Assembly (NCBI GenBank): GCA_963556255.1
Contig: OY744613.1
Location: 50,403,745 to 50,467,744 of the forward strand
From: Allolobophora icterica
Lineage: Eukaryota; Annelida; Clitellata; Crassiclitellata; Lumbricidae
Direction: 5' to 3'
DNA length: 64,000 nt
How positions within the stretch are numbered: position 1 is the stretch's first letter; the number at the start of each line of letters is the position of its first letter. The translations under genes were made by a program, and so were the position numbers. Shown here in pieces: positions 1 to 11,466 of the stretch. Below the pieces are notes generated by a model that did not search any database, was not told the origin of the DNA, and saw only the letters and a list, made by a program, of their open reading frames with translations.

Positions 1-1087
1 CGGAGCTTGGTTTGGGTGCTGATGGATTTGTTTTTCCAGACCTTCGTGAGTCTCACCATGACTGCCATACCCATGGCCAGCCTGGACTTAATATCGTCTG
101 AACACTTTGCGTCGCTTGAAATTTTGCTACCCAGATATGTAAAGTTATCAACTTGTTTGAGCCCAACGCCTGCAACGAAAACCTCAAGAACCTCATCGAT
201 GTTGGTCATAACTTTCGTCTTTGAAGCATTTATCTTTAAACCGTACTCATCGGCAGCGACTTCGACTCTACTGACGAGCTCCTGAAGTTCTTCTGGTGAT
301 GTAGCAATCAAGAGGATGTCATCCGCATATCTAAGATTACTGATGATCCTACCGCCAATTCTGAAGCCACCCATAAACCCGTCAAGTGCCTTACGCATCA
401 CTTGTTCCGCTAGGATGTTAAATAGGCAAGGAGAGATGTTACAACCCTGCCGAACGCCTTTCTTAACGCGGAACCAGTCAGAGGTGATGTTATCCGTTCT
501 GACGGCTGCGCGTTGTTGTTTGTAGAGGTTCCTCAACAATTGGACAAGCTGTGGAGGAAAACCCATATCTAGCATAGTCAACCACAGTTGACCGTGTTGC
601 ACCATATCGAACGCTTTCGTAAAATCGATGAAGCAAAAATAGAGAGGTTGGTTTCTCTCGTTTGCTTTTTCCATGATGATCCGAAGATTCGTGATCTGAT
701 CGCGAGTGCCTCGCTTAGGCCTGAAACCGGCCTGTTCAGGAGCCAATTCATTGTCAAGCTTGGTTTGAATACGCTCTAGAATGACTCTGATGAGAATTTT
801 GCATGAGAAACCAGCGCGATGGTTCTGTAGTTCTCGCAACAAAGTAGGTCACCTTTTTTTGGTAAAGGGATAAAAACCGATTGCGTCCAGTCGTCGGGCC
901 AAACCCCCGTTATCCAGACATCAGTACAGATCTTATGTAACGTGGTTAGAGTCATGTCACCACCAAATCTGAGGAGCTCAGTGGCAACGTCGTCTGGCCC
1001 CGAGGCTTTGTGCAAAGAAGCTTTGAGCAAAGCGCGTTCGATTTCTTCTCGTAGTGGTGGCGGTTCCCTTTCCGTATAGCAGTTCAT
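1..1087 (-). pseudogene. Non-LTR retrotransposon reverse transcriptase fragment
   Basis: Read on the minus strand, this encodes the fingers and palm of a LINE reverse transcriptase. From 1087 downward it shows a KASGPDD motif, then a CENYRTIALVSHA motif. After a one-base loss near 795-800 the frame shifts and continues through FIDFTKAFD, GVRQGCNISP and the catalytic box NLRYADDILL near 330. It then runs past a FTYLGS motif to the window edge. The frame break makes it dead, and both ends are missing: the left end by the window and the 5' end by truncation near 1087. The motif order matches the polymerase domain of elements such as the copy at 51,046-52,923, but the two are clearly different families. 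The call as RT is safe; the clade is not. Confidence 0.92.
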
Positions 1088-1139
1088 AAATATTCATAAA
1101 TTTATTCTCGCCTCTATTGGTTGAGAATAAATTATGAAA

Positions 1140-1365
1140 TGTAGGCAATTAATATATCCAGCTTCCACTCGCACGTATAGCCTTTTAGTCGCACAAATAT
1201 CCAGCTTCCAAATGCAGGTATAGCATTTGAGTCGTTTCTCACCCGAATTAAATTTCTGCAATGAAAATATCCAGCTTCCACTCGCAGGTATAACCTTTTA
1301 GTCGCAAAAATGTCCAGCTTCCACTCGTAAGTATAGCATTTTAATCGCACAAAATGCAAAGGCTA
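1140..1365. repeat. Diverged tandem array of a ~42-bp unit (CCAGCTTCCACTCGCAGGTA type)
   Basis: Four or five copies of a unit reading roughly ATCCAGCTTCCACTCG-CAGGTATAGCCTTTTAGTCGCACAAAT lie head to tail. The same unit, often inverted, occurs at 3,230-3,290, 11,660-11,880 and 35,685-35,890. It forms the arms of the element at 2,704-3,321. Short open frames here are by-products of the repeat. Confidence 0.75.
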
Positions 1366-1520
1366 CACTGACCCTATTCTAAGCCCTAAGTATTCATGAA
1401 CTGCTGTACGTGTTGGGATTTGGGAATATGCACCCCGGTATGGTTCAAAAACATATCGGTATCGACGATATGCAAGTGAAATGGCGCCTAGTCATACTGG
1501 CGTAACGATTCGTTTTCGCG

Positions 1521-1948
1521 GGTGTCACGACAAATGGTTCACGGACAAATGGTTCACGGACAAATGGTTCACGGTCATCCAGCTTCTAGTTTGTTATTTT
1601 TTCAACGATAATCCAGCTTCTAGTTTCAGTTATATATTCAATATAATGCAGCTTCTATTTTGAGCTACATTTTCATCGCTCATCCAGCTTCTAATGTGAG
1701 TTATATTTTCATCAAAATTCAAACAGCTGGATGATAGATGAAAATGTAGTTCAAACTAGAAGCTGGATGAGCGATGAAAATATAATAGAGTTCAACTAGA
1801 AGCTGGATTATCGTTGAATATATAAGTGAAACTAGGAGCTGGATTATCGATGAAAACAGTTCAAAATATAAGCTGGAAGATCGTGAACCTTTTGTCCGTG
1901 AACCATTTGTCGGTGAACCATTTGTCGTGAACCATTTGTCGTGGAACT
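1521..1948. mobile_element. Foldback-type element, subfamily with ACAAATGGTTCACG tips
   Basis: The two ends are inverted copies: GGTGTCACGACAAATGG at the left and its near complement at the right. Multiple ACAAATGGTTCACGG repeats sit just inside. The 9-bp direct repeat GTTTTCGCG flanks the unit at 1512-1520 and 1949-1957. The interior arms are inverted copies of a ~36-bp unit (AGAAGCTGGATGAGCGATGA type). There is no coding capacity. A relative with the same tips lies at 62,736-63,138. Confidence 0.85.
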
Positions 1949-2529
1949 GTTTTCGCGCTAGCCAATTTTCTTAATTTTTCACCTCCTTACTTACTATCGT
2001 GATATCAACTGTCAGCAGAGTGCGAGAGATAGATCAGCGTTATGAACGACAAAATCTGAAACAGTTTGAACATGGAACACTTGCCACGACTGGTGTTTAT
2101 CAAATGCGTTGACCCACCGCTGTCCAAATTTAAACCACGCGATTGCGTAGCCTAACGTAGGCTAATTTACGATTCACATCATTGTGCATAGACAGCCAAA
2201 TTATTTGTAACGACTTAGCACATCTAGATTAAATAAATTTAAATATTTAGATGCTACCACTAGCAGGTTTTATGCACTCAAAGCACACTGCCTTCATAAC
2301 AGTGTATAGGCCTACTTTAATTAACAATAGGCCAACGGAATACTCATAAATTCGAAAAGCCTTCTTGTCGTGCAAACAGGAAAACGTGAGAAAAATTCAG
2401 TTATGCCAGTCAGTCTCGTGAATTTTAAATATTATATTTTCTCACGACGAAAACCTTGACAAGAAACCAGTTTTCTTTCTCCGTTTCGTATAGCTTGAAA
2501 AAATTTCATCCAGTTTATTTATGTAGCTT

Positions 2530-2674
2530 TCCAGTAAAACTAATCACCAGATGACACGAGCGTTTTTAGTTGCTGAATCCAGCTCCTTATTTCTGTATTT
2601 TCATTATTGTTAATCGACATTTTGAAGAACCGGACAAGGAGAAAATCACATTTAACAACGTCTTTCTTATGCTG
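2530..2674 (+). other. Putative 5' exon of zinc-finger gene A
   Basis: This stretch matches 11,315-11,466 and 34,985-35,134, each a few kilobases upstream of a related zinc-finger ORF. All three share ACTAATC..AGATGAC.CGAG, then GACATTTTG and CAAGGAGAAAATC-like blocks. All three end in TATGCTG followed by a GT splice donor (here GTAAAT at 2675). Conservation that stops at the donor suggests a leader exon. The last codons could supply an ATG (ATGCTG). I see no direct proof of transcription. Confidence 0.5.
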
Positions 2675-2703
2675 GTAAATATCTAGCGCTACCTTTATTT
2701 AGG

Positions 2704-3321
2704 GGCAAACATTTACAATCGGGGTGCCTATGTAATACCTGGGTGGATGTCTTAGCATCGTGAGGGTCGGTTAGGGTCAGGGTAAGCGTCGTGAGGGTCG
2801 GTTAGGGCGGGGTCAGCCCGAATCCCCGAAACCCGAATCCCCGAAAACGCTGAAAGTACACAAACGCCCGATTTCCCGAAAACAGTTTTATAGAAAGCGG
2901 CCGAACTCCCGAAAACAATGGAAAGCGGCCGAACTCCCTAGACCTAGCGTGGCGTTTATGTATATCGATATGTTGCCTATTCAAGGCTTGTTAGTGTCCG
3001 ATTGTCACTAAATATTTAACTACAGCGTCCTAAATAGGCTTGTTAGTGTCCGATTGTCAGTTCTTTACTACTTATGTATGTAGTACTTGCAGTTTAATTT
3101 TCGGGAATTCGGGTCGAACTTAGAAAATCGATTTCGGGGATTCGGCCGAAATCGGTTTCGGGGATTCGGGTTTCGGGGATTCGGGCCGCACCCGGTTAGG
3201 GCTTAGGGTTAGGATCAGTGTAGCCTATGTATTTGTGCGACTAAAAAGCTATACCTGGGAGTGGAAGCTGGATTTTAAAATTCAGGGCTAGGATTAGGCA
3301 CCCAGATTGTAAATGTTTGCC
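2704..3321. mobile_element. Foldback-type element, GGCAAACATTTACAATC tips
   Basis: The ends are inverted repeats (left GGCAAACATTTACAATCGGG; right arm with one or two changes), flanked by the 8-bp duplication TATTTAGG at 2696-2703 and 3322-3329. The interior carries GTCGTGAGGGTCGGTTAGGG repeats and one copy of the CCTGGGAGTGGAAGCTGGAT unit. A second element (2,809-3,193) is inserted inside it. A relative lies at 11,793-12,298. Confidence 0.82.
2809..3193. mobile_element. Nested inverted-repeat element, CCCGAATCCCCGAAA tips
   Basis: A 31-bp perfect inverted repeat built from CCCGAATCCCCGAAA units forms the ends (2,816-2,846 and near 3,156-3,186). The element is bounded by the 9-bp direct repeat GGTTAGGGC at 2800-2808 and 3194-3202. 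It starts GGGGT and ends ACCC, like the other foldback units here. It sits wholly inside 2,704-3,321 and so inserted later. Open frames across it are not genes. Confidence 0.82.
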
Positions 3322-3351
3322 TATTTAGGTAATCTGCGAAGACTGAATGCC

Positions 3352-4004
3352 GGTAAACGTTCGTTTTAGCGTATTTAATTATTGGACGAAATGTCCACGT
3401 TCGCTTTAGCGTATTTAATTATTGGAAGCTGTATGAGCGATGAAAATACAAATCAAACTGGAAGCTGGATTAGCGATGAAAATATAAGTCAAACTGGAAG
3501 CTGGATTAGCGATGAAAATGGAGATCAAACGAGAAGCTGGATGTGCAAAGAAGGTAATCGTCCACGTTACGTGCGTTCATATTGTAGCCTACACTGTTAT
3601 AGTGGATAGTTATCAGCAATTGTGATGACTGATGAAAATATAACTCAAACTAGAAGTTGGATGATTGATGAAAATAGTATTGAAACTAGAAGCTGGATAA
3701 ATGATGAAAATATTACATAATAAATGGAAACTAGGAGTTGGAATTGCGATGAAACTGTATCGTTTAACGCCGATAATTATCATTGCCGTGGATGAGCGAT
3801 GAAAACATTTCATAGTAAAACTTTAAATGGAAGCTGGATATGCGATGAAAATGAGCTAAAACTGGAAGCTGGATGGATGAACGATTAAAATGTGTAATAT
3901 TAAACTAAACTAGAAGCTGGAAGGTGGATGAAATAATTAAATACGCTATTCATTTTTTTTCGAAATCCTACCAATAATTAAATACGCTAAAGCGAACGTT
4001 TACC
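3352..4004. mobile_element. Foldback-type element, GGTAAACGTTCG tips
   Basis: The 34-bp terminal inverted repeats differ at one base (3,352-3,385 against 3,971-4,004). The 9-bp target duplication CTGAATGCC is exact at 3343-3351 and 4005-4013. A second internal copy of the tip follows at the left. The body is a string of diverged units of the AAACTAGAAGCTGGATGAGC / GATGAAAATAT type. It has no transposase and is therefore non-autonomous. Confidence 0.9.
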
Positions 4005-4439
4005 CTGAATGCCTGTGTATATAATAAACAACATGGTCGCCATTGACTTCGCTACACTAGAGCGCCGCTAGCTACCAGCCTTATCATTTGCATTTCGAGT
4101 AAGTAGCACGGACTTAAATTTCCTCTTTTGCGGTTGTTTTGAGCTACACTGTGTGTTGGGAATATGAAGTGTATTTTGGCACTTGACGTTGCTTCGAGCT
4201 GTAGGCCTACAGTACTGTATTTCTTGGATGCACTCACATAACTGCATTATGTGTTTATTGTACAGTTTTTTTCATGTCTTTTTAACTAATGAAAATTGAT
4301 CTGTATACCTTAGTTGGAATCCATGTGTACTGATAGTTAAGTTTTTATAGTTAAGAGTTCTATTATTGCTCTTTTACCTGTTGACCATATAACTTGATCG
4401 ATGTTACCGTTCAAAGTATTGATTGTGCTGCCATTTACT

Positions 4440-4599
4440 TGTATTACGATTAATGTTAACTATGTGGCCCTGCTAAGCGGGATCAAGATCCCTTTTGGGT
4501 CTCCTCTTGTTGCCAAAGTTCAAACTTTATGTTGAATTTTCCTTGTAGGCCTACTTCAAATGGCTTCAATAAAAGGATTGATTGATTGATTGATTGATA
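4440..4599 (+). repeat. LINE- or SINE-type 3' end with (GATT)n tail
   Basis: A GCTAAGCGGGATCAAGATCC-like hairpin region is followed by AATAAAAGGATT and six GATT repeats. A comparable block (CATTAGCGGGACACC...GGTGTCCCG) occurs near 47,690-47,740 in a LINE 3' end. This suggests the 3' untranslated tail of a retroelement that lost its coding part. Confidence 0.45.
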
Positions 4600-4608
4600 T
4601 TAAATAAA

Positions 4609-5021
4609 GGTAATCCTGGGTTTTAGCGTCGGAAATTATTTACTTTGCATGAGCGATTAAAACATTTCACAGTTAAACTCAAACAAGAAGTTGGAAGATT
4701 GATGAAAATATCAATGAAACTAGAAGCCGGATGAGCGATGAAAATATTACATAATAAAAGTCAAACTAGAAGTTGGAATTACGACGAAAATATATCGTTT
4801 TAGTGCCGACATTATTCCCGTGTATGAGCGATGAAAACATTTCATAGTAAAATTCGAACTAGAAGTTGGAAGATTGATGAAAATGTTCACGAAACTAGAA
4901 GCTGGATAATCGATTAAAATATAAGTGAAACTAGAAGTTGGATGAACGATGACTATATATTGTATTATTGTATTAGAACTTTTCAATGAAATAATTTCCG
5001 ACGCTAAAACCCAGGATTACC
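4609..5021. mobile_element. Foldback-type element, GGTAATCCTGGG tips
   Basis: The left end GGTAATCCTGGGTTTTAGCG and its complement at the right form ~33-bp inverted repeats. The exact 9-bp duplication TTAAATAAA flanks them at 4600-4608 and 5022-5030. The arms consist of the ~36-bp AGAAGCTGGAT repeat with ACATTTCA..GTAAAA spacers. There is no open coding capacity. Confidence 0.9.
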
Positions 5022-5149
5022 TTAAATAAAATCATTGCGATTTACATTATGGGATGTGGTTGGTAGGTTGCAGCGCTCCATTGGAGCGAAGTCAGTGGCA
5101 GACATATTGTTTATATACACAGGCACTCAGTCTTCACATTTACCAGTAA

Positions 5150-5393
5150 TCTTTCCTTTTAGCGTCTGAAATTATTTACATTGAAACGTTATAATGCAAT
5201 TAATGTTAATACAATAAATAATCACGGTTCCACAACTTCTAGTTTCAGTTTTATTTTCAACGATCAACCAGCTTCTAGTTTGAGATATATTTTCGTAAAT
5301 CTTCATACTTCTACTTTGAATTTTCCTAATGAATGTTTTCATTGCTCATGCAGTGTAAATAATTTCAGACACTGAAGGCCAAGATTACCTTTA
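5150..5393. mobile_element. Foldback-type element, degraded, AGTAATCTTTCC tips
   Basis: TAGCGTCTGAAATTATTTAC at the left mirrors GTAAATAATTTCAGACACTG at the right. The outer tips (AGTAATC against GATTACC) are imperfect, and I find no convincing target duplication. Inside are AGCTTCTAGTTT units. The tips resemble those at 35,187-35,524. Confidence 0.65.
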
Positions 5394-5399
5394 TTTATC

Positions 5400-5667
5400 A
5401 TAACCTCTATCATTTCAATATTATGTTGGCGTTTTTATGTTTCGATAGCATTTGGATATTTTTTAAAACTTACGACTCATCTCTTTCAACTTGTTTACCC
5501 ACAAAAGTCTGTTACAGTCATTTCAGTATTATTGCCATCGATCATCACACTTCTAGTTTCGGTGTAAACGTATCTACCTACAAATAATTTGCCACCCTAA
5601 ACTATGGTTTTACCTAGGTCTATTACCACATATGAAAATTGTTTCATATTACTACTATAAGATTGAC
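5400..5667. other. No gene seen; remnant repeat ends
   Basis: AT-rich sequence. It contains one AGCTTCTAGTTT-like unit (CACTTCTAGTTTCGG) and a lone end reading CTATGGTTTTACC near 5,603, which resembles the tip of the element at 23,207-23,541. No coding signal was seen. Confidence 0.4.
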
Positions 5668-8600
5668 TTTTAGGAATAGCATGGACCTAAGGGATCATTC
5701 AACAACACATTCAGGAGAAAAAACATACAAAATAATGTCAGCAATGCGACGAATCATTTACAGACGGTGGTCATTTCTTTAAACACACCATGACTCACGC
5801 AGCAAACAAGTGTGAAATGTGTGGACAAGGTTTTGTTAACTATTATCAACTTCAATGTCACAGGAGGATCCACTCTGCAAAACAACATACAATTGTGGAA
5901 TATGTCAGAAAACTTTTTTAAGCAGCAATCAGATGTATAAGCATATGAATGTCCACACAGCAGAGAAACCACACAAGTGTGAATTCTGTCCGGAAACGTT
6001 TAGGTATAAAACGGACCTGAAAAGGCATTCAAGAACGCATTCAGGAGGAAAACCATACAAATGTCAACTATGCGAAAAATCATTTGCAGACAGTAGTAGT
6101 TTGACTAAACACATGAGAACCCACACTGGAGAAAAACCATACAAATGTGAATTCTGTGGAAAATGTTTCGTTTCAATGGATCAACTTAACTACCACGTGA
6201 AGATACACACCGGTGAAAAAACGTACAAATGTCAATTTTGTCAAGAAACTTTTTTATGGAGCAGTCATTTGAATGAACATATGATTGTCCACATGGGTGA
6301 GAAACCATACAAGTGTGAATTGTGTCCGGAAGCTTTTAGGAATAGTACGGACCTAAAGGATCACTCAAGAACACATTCCGGAGAAAAACCATACAAATGT
6401 CGCTTATGCGACGAATCGTTTGTTGATAGTGGTCATTTCTTTAAACATGTGATAACCCATACTTTAGGAAAAACATACAAGTGTGAGTTGTGTGGAAAAG
6501 GTTTTGCTACAAATGATCAACTTAGATACCATATGAAGATCCACACTGGAGAAAAAACATACAATTGTCAATTTTGCCAGGAGACCTTTTTATGGAACAG
6601 TCATTTGAATTTGCATATGATTTCACACACAGGAGAGAAATCACTGAAGTGCGACTTGTATCAGAAAACGTTTGCATATGGTATACTTATTGATCTGGCA
6701 AAGCAATCAAAGACAAATTCAGGAGAAAACCCATACAAGTGTGAATTGTGTGGAAAAGAATTTCTTGAAAGTTATCAACTTAAACACCACATAAGGATCC
6801 ACAACAGTGAAAAAACATACAAGTGTCAATTTTGTCAGAACGCTTACTTATTGAGCAGTCAGTTGGCTAAGCATATGACTGCCCACACAGGAGAGAAACC
6901 ATATAAGTGTGGTTCGTGTCAGAAAACTTTTGCATGTGGTATGGATTTTACAAATCATTCAAAAATACATTCTGAAAAAATACCATATAAATGCCACCTA
7001 TGTCGGAAATCATTTCCGGACTTTATTCAATTCCAAAAACATGCTATAACCCACCCCTCTGAAAAAGCATTCTTGTGTGATAAGTGTGGAAAAGCATTTT
7101 CTGACAATTATCAACTTAAATTCCACATGAAGATCCACACTAGTGAAAAAACACATAGTTGTCAAATATGTCAGAAAACCTTTTTATCGAGCAGTCAGCT
7201 GACTTTGCATATGATTGTGCACAGAAGAGAGAAAACATTGAAGAGTGATTTATGTCAGAAAACCTTTGCATTTAGTAGGGATCTGAAAAATCATTCAAAA
7301 ACACATTCAGCTGAAAAACAGTTCAAATGTCACCTATGTGAGGAATCATTTGAAGATAGTTGTAATTTTAATAGACATGTGAGAACTCACAATCTGGAAA
7401 AACCAAACAAGTGTGAATTATGTGGAAAAGGATTCTTTAAAAATTATGTACTTAAATACCACATGAGGACCCACGCTGGCGGAAAAACACACAAATGTCA
7501 AATATGTGAGAAAATGTTTTTACAGAGGAGACAGTTGAATGAACATATGATCGTCCATGCAGAAGAGAAACCCTTCAAGTGTGAATTGTGTGAGAAATCT
7601 TATAGGGATTGGATTGGCCTGAGGAACCATTCAAGGATGCTTTCAAGAGAAAAACCATACCTATGTCACATATGCGACAAATCATTTGCATACAGCAGTG
7701 GTTTAAATGAGCATGTGAGAACCCACAATGAAAAAACACCCTACAGGTGTGAACTGTGTGGAAAAGGATTCCATGTAAAGTCTATACTTAAACACCACAT
7801 GAGGATTCACACCGGTGATAAAACCTACAATTGTCAATTTTTCCAGAAAACATTTTTATCTAGCTACCATTTGAATAAGCATTTGATTATCCATGCACGT
7901 GATAAACCATTCAAGTGCGAATTGTGCGAGAAAGCTTTTTCAGATAAGGGATACATGAAGAGACATTCAAGAACACATTCACGAGAAAAACCATACAAAT
8001 GTCACCTATGTCGCAAATCATATGCAGACCGTAGACATTTGAAAAAACCGTGAGAACACATGCAGGAAAGAAACTACACAAATGTGAACTATGCAAGAAA
8101 TTATTTATAAGTGAGAGTACTTTGATTAAGCACAGTTTGCGAGCTCACACTGAAGATAAATCGTATAAATGCGATTTATGTTCCAACTCTTATGCATTTG
8201 ACAAAGATCTACAGAGACATTTGTTATCTCATAATGGAGATACTCTGTTCATTGACAAGGTATGTGACAAAGTGTTTGAAGATTTGTATACTTATGTTCT
8301 GGATGAATATGTGAGAATTGATACCAGTGAGAGGTCATACACAAGTGAATCATGCCACACAGAAATTGGAAGTTTAGATGATGTTTGTAGCCATGACGCA
8401 GCCCGCACAGGAGAAAAGGAAGACATTCACGATGTAGACAATGAAAGACTATTTATTTTACATGACCAGCCTTTTGTGGTGAAACCATACGGATGTGGAA
8501 TCTGTGGTGAACTTTTTTATACAGAAGCAGAACTTAAAGAACACTGTTTACAGGTGTGTTGTTTTTCAGTGGAAAGTGACATTGCAGCATTATTTGCTGA

Positions 8601-8763
8601 TGAGCCTTTTCTGGTGAAACCATACGGATGTGGATTCTGTGGTGAAATGTTTGAAATAGAAACAGAATTTTTAGACCACTGTTTACAGGTTTGTTGTTTT
8701 CCAGTGGAAAGTCACTTTGCAGCGTTATTTGAGAATGGGCAACATAATTACATTACCTCATAA
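5668..8763 (+). pseudogene. C2H2 zinc-finger gene A, frameshifted
   Basis: The main open frame (5,855-8,053) encodes about 22 intact C2H2 fingers (Cx2Cx12Hx3H with TGEKPY-type linkers) and several that lost ligands. A second frame (8,050-8,763) carries two more fingers, an acidic spacer and two copies of the C-terminal YGCGxCGExF finger. Alignment by eye with gene C shows one base missing near 8,048 (ACCGTGAG where gene C has ACACGTGAG), which splits the protein. The first ~190 bases (5,668-5,854) hold finger sequence broken by shifts. The start has no proper exon, because homology to gene C begins abruptly at CTTTTAG. Fingers of this type usually bind DNA in the nucleus. The gene is probably a young pseudogene, or the shift is an assembly error. 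Confidence 0.88.
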
Positions 8764-8785
8764 ATAAAAATAGTTTCAAAATAAA
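8763..8785 (+). promoter_or_regulatory. Polyadenylation signals of gene A
   Basis: AATAAA at 8763-8768 overlaps the TAA stop codon (8761-8763). A second AATAAA sits at 8780-8785. Genes B and C have the same stop-overlapping arrangement. Confidence 0.6.
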
Positions 8786-9439
8786 ACAACTTATGAATCC
8801 TAACATAATTATGTTGTAAGATTGTATAAGGTCAGTGTAGCAAGCCTTGCTTATCAGATTTCTTGTATATCTATACTAATAATTAATTTAGTATAAGATA
8901 GCTAATTTTAAGCGGCGTTTAACTAATAGCAGCGTCGCTATGTAAATGAAACTGTTTAAGCACAGTATAAATAATTACACAGTACGTTGACTCCCATTGC
9001 TAACTGTTCACTTGTTTTTGTGGTGACGCCATTTTGAAAGTGCAATCTTGAATTATAGATTTAAGCTGAAATAAACGTAAAAATAATATTGTTAATTCTA
9101 ATGAAGTCCTCAATGTTGTTGTAACGTTTAAAAATATTTAATGTGATGGATTCCGGGGTATCGACCAGTGTTATTTAAGTTTCAGTTAACTTTTCAGTTT
9201 CAGTTAAAGTTTTAGTTTTGCTAAAACTTTCCAGTTTGGTTTTAGTTATAGTTTTCAGATTTTTCAGTTTTAGTTTTAGTTTCAGTTTTCAAAACTTTCG
9301 AGTTTCAATTTAGTTTTGTGCACATTCCACAGAAGCAACTGAATTTCATTTTTTATTAATGACATTCATTCATTTTGATTAGCTTTCATAGTCAAATCAC
9401 ATCAGTGATGATTGACTACATTTGAAAAATAGGCTTATA

Positions 9440-9516
9440 CTGCCGTGAAAAGCCAAAACACAGTAACTAGTAAGCTATAACAGTCATAGTTACTGTGTTT
9501 TGACTTTTCACGGCAG
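9440..9516. mobile_element. Short TA-flanked palindrome (MITE-like)
   Basis: CTGCCGTGAAAAGCCAAAAC and its complement form ~29-bp arms around a short loop. TA dinucleotides flank both sides (9438-9439, 9517-9518), as expected for a Tc1/mariner-type target. It lies inside the larger palindrome. Confidence 0.5.
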
Positions 9517-9662
9517 TATAGTCCAGGCTTGGAATTTAAAAAAGTCTCTAGAAATGACTGTAAGAAGCAAATCATAGCAATTTGCTACTAGGTGTTTCTA
9601 GACTAATTTGACCCTGCTGAAAACGAAAATCGCGGTTAGCAAGCTGGAGTTTTAACGCTTGC

Positions 9663-9911
9663 ATGGGAAAACAAGATGGCGACCAAAATGGCTCTAACGC
9701 CAGCCTCATCAGGATGGAGTGTGATGAAGAAGGTGTTCACGCACCAGTGTGGTCTACAAATGATTCTGTGCCACAGTCGTGTATAGAGTTTGTCTACTGT
9801 AAATCATGCAAAGTTGATAAGTGTTGCACCAAGCGCTGCTCCTGTCGAAGTGCGAACTTGCCATGTACACATAGGCCTATGTGCAATTGCATTCACTGCA
9901 ACAATGCTTGA
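9663..9911 (+). CDS. Small cysteine-rich ORF (CXC/tesmin-like), possible transposon remnant
   Basis: This 82-codon frame ends in a dense cysteine array: YCKSCKVDKCC, then KRCSCRSANLPC, then MCNCIHCNN. The pattern resembles the CXC (tesmin/TSO1) type Zn-binding tail seen at the C-termini of some transposon-related invertebrate proteins. It lies at the centre of the 9,165-10,744 palindrome, so it may be the last exon of the element's former protein. There is no visible promoter, upstream exon or catalytic domain. Function is unknown and expression uncertain. Confidence 0.35.
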   Translation: MGKQDGDQNGSNASLIRMECDEEGVHAPVWSTNDSVPQSCIEFVYCKSCKVDKCCTKRCSCRSANLPCTHRPMCNCIHCNNA

Positions 9912-11314
9912 AATAGCTGGAGTCTATATCAGTCAAGTCATGAATATAAATATTGCATACGTAATGTATAACATGGTTCAATTGCAATCACAAGATATAA
10001 AAAATTTAATGTATTTGACCAAGAAAACACTACTCCAGACCGGCCGCCATTTTGTCCGCCATTTTTTTTAGCCACTTGAAGACATTGGCCGCCATTTTGT
10101 CCGTCATTTTCTTTTGCGGCAGTGCTACATATGTGTCTTTAATTCCATCATATTCCTTGATTCGGAAAATGTTAATTTAGATTCTAACATCATGTTTCCA
10201 TCGCATACATAACTCATAGCCAAATGAAGATACGGGCCACCATTTTGGCCGCCATCTTGTTTTACCATTCAAGCGCTAAAAATCCAGCTTACTAACCGCG
10301 ATTTTTCGTTTTCAGCAGGGTCAAATTAGTCTAGAAACACCTAGAAGCAAATTCAAATTGTTACATGATTTCCTTCTAACAATTAAGGTCATTTTGAGAT
10401 TCCAGGCCTATAGTCTATTACCGATAATGAGAAATCTGACAGAGAAAGGACTCAAACAGATGTTTGCTGAAGCGATATTGCTTTCAGAAATGTGCGCCGA
10501 TCAGCATGTGCGCCGCTAACCATTGCAGACATGTCTGCCACTCGGTCTGTGCGCCACACAAGAAAAATTAATTCAGTTTTCAACTTTCAAGTTTAGTTTT
10601 TGTTTTAGTTTTGTACTTTTCAGTTTAGTTTTAGTTTCAGTTTTCAGAACTGTTCAGTTTTAGTTTTTGTTTCAGTTAACTGAATTAGAACTTTTTAGTT
10701 AACTTAAAGTCACTTTCAGTTTTAGTTACCTTAAATAACACTGGTTAATAGGGCTTATGTCTGAGTGAGGGTCTTTGTTCATCACGACCACTTGCGCACT
10801 TCATATCCTTCACGGTTCTGAGACTGCTATTTCTATGTCTAATGAAATAGCCTACAGAACATGGTAAGATAACGGAATATAGGATGAAATTTGATCGTTT
10901 CTTATTATTTGTAATTTAGTAGTTAAAGCAAATACCTTAGTCAGCATTTGTAACCCGGCAGCGTGTCTTGCGGCCAGTAAACTGTTGTATTTCAAAATGA
11001 AATGTAATGAAGCAAATTGAGCAGCTAAGTCTTCAAACAGGACAGCACATAACGAAAGGACTAGTCGTGCGCGTTTAGCGTTGTCGTATGTGGTAGGCCC
11101 TAAATGTGCACGTTTTTAAAAAAAACGACTGTACGTCTGTGGGCTCGACCATGCTCATTTTCCAATGATTATTGATCAGGTGAAATCCTTCATCACCGCT
11201 TCTCGATGTACATGGTGCTGAGACTTCTAAATTTTGATGAATTTACTGAGGCCACGCTATTATTTTCACGTTTCATATTTCTTGGACAAACAATTATTTT
11301 AATTCATTTTATTT

Positions 11315-11466
11315 AGTTAGCTGGCCATTAAAACTAATCGGGAGATGACGCGAGTGTGTTTAGCTGTTTTATCCAGCTCTAGTTTATGTGTTTAGACTTG
11401 CATGGACGACATTTTGAATAACTGGACAAGGAGAAAATCTCTTTTAAGAAAGCCTATCGTATGCTG
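11315..11466 (+). other. Putative 5' exon of zinc-finger gene B
   Basis: This is homologous to 2,530-2,674 and 34,985-35,134. It ends CGTATGCTG with a consensus donor GTAAGTAG at 11,467. The flanking sequence further upstream (11,030-11,110) is also shared with 34,620-34,690, so the duplicated unit includes the probable promoter region. Confidence 0.55.

Larger units (their letters stand above)
9165..10744. mobile_element. Large nested palindrome with (CAGTTTTAGTTT)n arms
   Basis: The outer ends read CCAGTGTTATTTAAG and its complement. Both arms are minisatellites of CAGTTTTAGTTTCAG type, in opposite orientation (9,180-9,310 and 10,570-10,730). Further in, long near-perfect inverted arms (about 9,579-9,648 and 10,283-10,352, containing ACCCTGCTGAAAACGAAAA) enclose a GCCGCCATTTTGTCCG-rich core. 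No clear target duplication was found. It looks like a foldback transposon or a nest of two. Confidence 0.6.

Noticed and set aside
5150..5393. A target duplication for this foldback element
   Set aside because: The flanks (ATTTACC and TTTATTT) do not match well enough.
9790..10071. 93-codon frame overlapping the cysteine-rich ORF
   Set aside because: It is a shadow frame with no motif.
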